Of a stretch of 9,234 nucleotides of DNA, positions 6,492-9,234 are shown in pieces (position 1 is the stretch's first letter; each line of letters starts with the position of its first letter). The stretch is from assembly GCA_017460265.1 (NCBI GenBank), contig JAFUBJ010000403.1, forward strand, positions 1-9,234, written 5' to 3'. The notes under the pieces were generated by a model. That model worked only from the letters and a program-made list of their open reading frames with translations. It ran no database searches and was not told where the DNA came from. A program made the translations under genes and the position numbers. The DNA is from Atopobiaceae bacterium (GTDB taxonomy: Bacteria > Actinomycetota > Coriobacteriia > Coriobacteriales > Atopobiaceae).

Positions 6492-8120
6492 TTAGCGGTC
6501 CGTAGGGTAGGCCTCGTTGGTCGGGTCGACGTCGACGTCGATCATGTGGTAGATCAGGTTGCCCACCTTGGCGTTGACCACGTAGGGCTGCGCCACAAAG
6601 GAGCGCTTGGGCCACCACAGAGGGATGCACGCCATGTCGTGACGGATGGCGATGTCCTCGGCCTGCTTGTAGAGGTCTGCGCGCTTGTCGGCATCAAGCT
6701 CGACGCGAGCCTGGTCAACCAGGGCGTCAAACTCGTCGTTGTGATAGAAGACCGACTTGGTGTCAGACGAGGTGTGCGCGAAGTAGGTGTACAGGTGGTT
6801 GTCGGCGTCGGCGTACAGGGGGAACCAGCCAAGGCAGTCAACCTCGATGTTGCCGGCAGCGCGGTCGTCAGACCAAACGCCAGAGTCAACGCCCTGAACC
6901 TCAAGCGTGACGCCAATCTCCTTCCACATTCCCTGGACGGCCGTCATGATGTCGACGTAGGAGCCGGAGGAGCGGGTCTCGCACTTGAGGGTGAGGTCAG
7001 AGACGCCAGCCTCGGCGAGCAGTGCCTTGGCCTGGTCGGGATCGTAGGCAAACGCGGGGGCGTCCTTGTCCCAGCCCGGCGTGGTCGGGCACACCCAGCC
7101 GGAGGCAACCGTGCCGGCACCACCCATGATGTTGGTAAGGATCTCCTCGCGGTTGATGCCCAGCGACAGGGCCTGGCGCACGCGGTAGTCAGACAGGTTG
7201 GCGGAGGAGTTGTTCAGCGCGATGAACATGACGCCCAGCGTGTCGTACAGAACGACCTTGTCGGCAGTCTCGGCGTTCTTGGAGTACTCCTCCAGAAGCG
7301 ACGCGTCAAGGTCGCACCAGTCGATCTCGCCGGCAACGAAGGCGTTGAGCTTGGTGGAGTTGTCGTCGTAGAAGACGTAGTGAACCTCGTCGAGCGCAGG
7401 CTCGCCGTCGTAGTACTCCTCGTTCTTCACGAGAACGACCTCGGTGGTGTCGTCGTTCTCGGAGAGCTTGTACTTGCCGGTGCCGATCATGTTGAGACCC
7501 AGGCCCCACTGGTCGCCCGCAGCCTCGCAGGCGTCCTTCGGGAAGATGTGGGCATAGGAGATGCCCAGGTTGTTGATGAAGGTCACCATCGGCTGGGCAA
7601 GGTGGAAGGTGAAGTGGCGGTCGTCCTCGATGGTGATGCCGTCGTCGAGGTTGTCCTTCTCGCCCGCGAGCATCTCCTGAGCGCCGGCCAGCATGTCGTA
7701 CATGTAGGTGGACTTGGCGGCGGTAGCAGGGGTGAACATGCGCTCGAAGGAGTACTTGACGTCCGCGGAGGTCAGCGGGGTGCCATCATGGAACTTGACG
7801 CCCTCCTTGATCTCGCACGGAAGGGTAAGGCCATCAGCCTCGAAGCTGGGGATCTCGGTGAGGAACGTGGTGACGAGCACGTTGTCCTCGGTCCAGCGCA
7901 GCGGCGACTCGACAATGGAGTCGGCGATGGCAGACTCGCCCGAGTTGGTCGACTTCTGCATGTCGAGACCCTCCTTGGGGTTCGACTGACCAAAGAACAG
8001 CTTCTTCTTGACGTCTCCGGAGGCAGAGCCACCGTTGCCACCACAGGCAGCCAGCATGGCAGACGTGCCCGCAAGGGCGGACGCCTTCACGAAGCTACGA
8101 CGGCTGATGTTCTCACTCAT
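6492..8120 (-). CDS. Peptide ABC transporter substrate-binding lipoprotein, Tat-type signal
   Basis: This is the extracytoplasmic binding protein (SBP_bac_5 family) that delivers peptides to the permeases encoded downstream; 542 residues, normal for the family. The N-terminus carries a twin-arginine motif SRRSFVK (6-12), a short hydrophobic stretch, and a lipobox LAAC with Cys26 as the predicted lipid-modified residue. A Gly/Ser linker follows. This points to export, probably folded, by the Tat route and anchoring in the membrane. The family hallmark VKFHDGT...DVKYSFERMF is at 108-129. It is a paralogue of the binding protein at 2-1492 (shared DDRAAGN and hallmark motif). The ribosome-binding site is modest (AAGGTAAGG before ATG). 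It is the first gene of the transporter cluster, preceded by a possibly structured leader and followed by hairpins that may raise its level over the permeases. Peptide class unknown; nickel or other solutes are less likely. Confidence 0.94.
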   Translation of the reverse strand: MSENISRRSFVKASALAGTSAMLAACGGNGGSASGDVKKKLFFGQSNPKEGLDMQKSTNSGESAIADSIVESPLRWTEDNVLVTTFLTEIPSFEADGLTLPCEIKEGVKFHDGTPLTSADVKYSFERMFTPATAAKSTYMYDMLAGAQEMLAGEKDNLDDGITIEDDRHFTFHLAQPMVTFINNLGISYAHIFPKDACEAAGDQWGLGLNMIGTGKYKLSENDDTTEVVLVKNEEYYDGEPALDEVHYVFYDDNSTKLNAFVAGEIDWCDLDASLLEEYSKNAETADKVVLYDTLGVMFIALNNSSANLSDYRVRQALSLGINREEILTNIMGGAGTVASGWVCPTTPGWDKDAPAFAYDPDQAKALLAEAGVSDLTLKCETRSSGSYVDIMTAVQGMWKEIGVTLEVQGVDSGVWSDDRAAGNIEVDCLGWFPLYADADNHLYTYFAHTSSDTKSVFYHNDEFDALVDQARVELDADKRADLYKQAEDIAIRHDMACIPLWWPKRSFVAQPYVVNAKVGNLIYHMIDVDVDPTNEAYPTDR

Positions 8121-8153
8121 GTTTGCCTTACCTTTCTCTTTCTTTGCGTTCTA

Positions 8154-8205
8154 CTGGGCACGTGCTCCACTCTCCCTTTGGAGCGAAACGCGAGAATACG
8201 CCCAG
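8154..8205 (-). promoter_or_regulatory. Possible nested stem-loop leader of the binding-protein gene
   Basis: CTGGGC (8154-8159) can pair with GCCCAG (8200-8205), enclosing GCTCCA (8164-8169) paired with TGGAGC (8179-8184). The eight-base palindrome GCACGTGC (8158-8165) overlaps the base of this structure and could be an operator. I cannot place a convincing -35/-10 pair upstream, so the transcript start, and whether this is transcribed at all, is unknown. Confidence 0.35.
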
Positions 8206-8245
8206 AGCATGAAGACATGTTCAACCAAGGGAAATGGAAATTCAA

Positions 8246-8276
8246 TTAAAGGGCCGAGATAATAATGACCCTTTAA
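8246..8276 (-). terminator. Candidate terminator overlapping the pcp stop codon
   Basis: On the - strand TTAAAGGG pairs with CCCTTTAA around a 15-base AT-rich loop, followed by TTGAATTTCC. The left arm includes the pcp TAA stop. A rival six-pair hairpin, CCCTTT/AAAGGG around three bases (8269-8283), uses the same bases. Termination here would shield the transporter promoter from read-through, but the U-tract is weak. Confidence 0.45.
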
Positions 8277-8887
8277 CAAAGGGCAGCTCGTGCGATGGCA
8301 ACGAGCGCCCGTGCCGCATAATCGGCTGGCATGAAGGGGGTTTCTTTGCGCTCAAGCACCTGCTCCGCCACATAGGGCACATGCACGAACCCCGCAGGCG
8401 CCTTCTTGCCCGCCGTGCGCAACGCGTAGAGCAGGCGGTACATGAGCTGGTTGCACACATAGAGCCCCGCGGTCTCCGAGGCGTCTGTGGGAACCCCCGC
8501 AGTGCGGGCGGCATCGACGCACGCATCCACGGGAAGCGTCGCCAAGAGGGCATCTGGCGCGCCAGCTAGCACCGGCTCTCCCTGGGGAGCAAAACCCGCG
8601 TTGTCGGGCATGCGCGCACTCATGATGTTGAGCGCCACACGCTCGACGCTCACGTGGGCGCGACCTCCCGCCTCTCCCACCGCAAGCACGAGCGTGGGGC
8701 TCAGGCGGTCAAGCTCGTCGCAGAGGACATCCCCAGAGCGGCCGAACTCCACGGGAAGGAGCCGGCGCTCTACGTGACTGCCCTCGATGCTGTCAGGAAG
8801 CAGCTGGACAGCCTCCCACGACGCGTTGATGGCCTCTCCCCCAAAGGGTTCGAAGCCGGTGACCAGACTCGGTCCTTCGGCGGACAT
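8273..8887 (-). CDS. pcp: Pyroglutamyl-peptidase I (pyrrolidone-carboxylate peptidase)
   Basis: This cytoplasmic cysteine peptidase (family C15) removes N-terminal pyroglutamate from peptides. The protein has 204 residues, in the usual range of about 200-215. The N-terminal motif LVTGFEPFGGEAINAS is at 8-23. The catalytic triad is visible as Glu82 (in VERVALN), Cys145 (in YVCNQLMY) and His169 (in FVHVPY), close to the Glu81/Cys144/His168 numbering of the Bacillus enzyme. I chose the ATG at 8887 because GGGGGAGGG precedes it and family members begin just before TGFEPFGG; an in-frame ATG at 8929 would add 14 unrelated residues encoded partly by the upstream hairpin. The gene lies between rpsA and the peptide transporter on the same strand, which fits a role in using imported peptides. 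No clear promoter lies in the 33 bases after the rpsA hairpin, so read-through from rpsA is possible. Confidence 0.95.
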   Translation of the reverse strand: MSAEGPSLVTGFEPFGGEAINASWEAVQLLPDSIEGSHVERRLLPVEFGRSGDVLCDELDRLSPTLVLAVGEAGGRAHVSVERVALNIMSARMPDNAGFAPQGEPVLAGAPDALLATLPVDACVDAARTAGVPTDASETAGLYVCNQLMYRLLYALRTAGKKAPAGFVHVPYVAEQVLERKETPFMPADYAARALVAIARAALC

Positions 8888-8920
8888 GGTGCCCTCCCCC
8901 ATCTGCTCGCTCCCTACCAG

Positions 8921-8944
8921 AGGGGCCACCCGAAGGTGGCCCCT
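8921..8944 (-). terminator. UUCG-capped hairpin after rpsA
   Basis: AGGGGCCACC and GGTGGCCCCT form a perfect 10-pair stem. On the - strand the loop is TTCG closed by C-G, the very stable C(UUCG)G tetraloop. It starts 28 bases after the rpsA stop. The bases that follow (CTGGTAGGG) hold no U-tract, so termination may be partial and some transcripts may continue into pcp. It could equally be a 3' stability element. Confidence 0.55.
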
Positions 8945-8972
8945 TGTGCGTCAAGCTTGTGTTGGCCGGATG

Positions 8973-9234
8973 CTACTCGGCGGTCTCCTCGGCAGGAGCC
9001 TCCTCGACAGCCTCGACCTCGGCCTCGGCCTCAACCTCGTCCTCGGGCTTGTCCATGGGCTTGACCTCGACCTCGACGCCCAGCGTCTCGGCAGCGGCCT
9101 TCATGGAGAGCGAGATGCGGCGACGGTCAAGGTCGATCTCCATGACCTTCACCTGGACGGTGTCACCCACGGCGCAGACCTGTGCGGGAGCGTCAACGTG
9201 CTGGCGGGCCATCTCGGAGATGTGCACCAGGCCC
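8973..9234 (-). CDS. rpsA: 30S ribosomal protein S1, C-terminal end (5' truncated)
   Basis: S1 binds mRNA at the 30S subunit and helps start translation. Only the last 86 residues are in view, and the frame runs off the right edge (first visible residues GLVHISEM). They hold the second half of an S1 RNA-binding domain: the GLVHISEM strand, VGDTVQVKVMEID, and DRRRISLSMKAA. An acidic tail rich in Glu, Ala and Val ends the protein, as is common in S1 of Gram-positive actinobacteria and relatives. The GTG at 9227 is an internal Val, not a start. A smaller S1-domain protein cannot be fully excluded from this fragment, but the domain-plus-acidic-tail layout favours RpsA. Confidence 0.85.
   Translation of the reverse strand, partial: GLVHISEMARQHVDAPAQVCAVGDTVQVKVMEIDLDRRRISLSMKAAAETLGVEVEVKPMDKPEDEVEAEAEVEAVEEAPAEETAE

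Noticed and set aside
6387..8249. 620-codon + strand frame opposite the second binding-protein gene
   Set aside because: It is antisense to a clear SBP_bac_5 gene, is rich in Val, Gly and Arg as expected of a GC-rich shadow frame, and has no recognisable domain.
8206..8272. A sigma-70 promoter for the transporter operon
   Set aside because: TTGAAT and TTGAAC boxes exist on the - strand, but no -10 box of good quality lies at 16-18 bases, so I do not place one.
8888..8929. Upstream start for pcp at 8929
   Set aside because: It adds 14 residues not typical of the family and overlaps the hairpin; the ATG at 8887 has the better ribosome-binding site.

Overview
The window is GC-rich and gene-dense. 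Its codon use, a Tat-type lipoprotein signal and an rpsA with an acidic tail suggest a high-GC Gram-positive bacterium. A host-associated Coriobacteriia (Olsenella/Atopobium-like) is my best guess, but this rests on impression of the protein sequences and not on any search.

Layout. (1) Bases 2-1492, + strand: 3' part of a peptide ABC-transporter substrate-binding lipoprotein, closed by a strong intrinsic terminator (1517-1553). (2) Bases 1554-2292: about 740 bases without a credible gene. This convergent intergenic region holds an array of about seven copies of a 25-base element in two opposed groups, an orphan + strand terminator (2071-2101) and two further hairpins. (3) Bases 8120-2293, - strand: a complete peptide-uptake (Dpp/Opp) cluster in the order substrate-binding lipoprotein, permease B, permease C, ATPase D, ATPase F. 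The last four genes are packed with TAATG overlaps or an 11-base gap. A 185-base gap with three hairpins separates the binding-protein gene from permease B. (4) Bases 8887-8273, - strand: pyroglutamyl-peptidase I (pcp). (5) Bases 9234-8973, - strand: the 3' end of rpsA (ribosomal protein S1), followed by a C(UUCG)G-capped hairpin.

The genes fit one theme, peptide scavenging. A Tat-exported lipoprotein captures peptides outside the cell, the B/C permeases and D/F ATPases import them, and Pcp removes N-terminal pyroglutamate inside the cell. The second, convergently transcribed binding protein is a paralogue that could widen the specificity of the same importer.

The least explained part is the repeat array at 1649-2022. 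The units have a fixed length, conserved ends and a variable core, run in opposed orientation, and include a 17-base perfect inverted repeat. None of the protein genes looks novel at family level.
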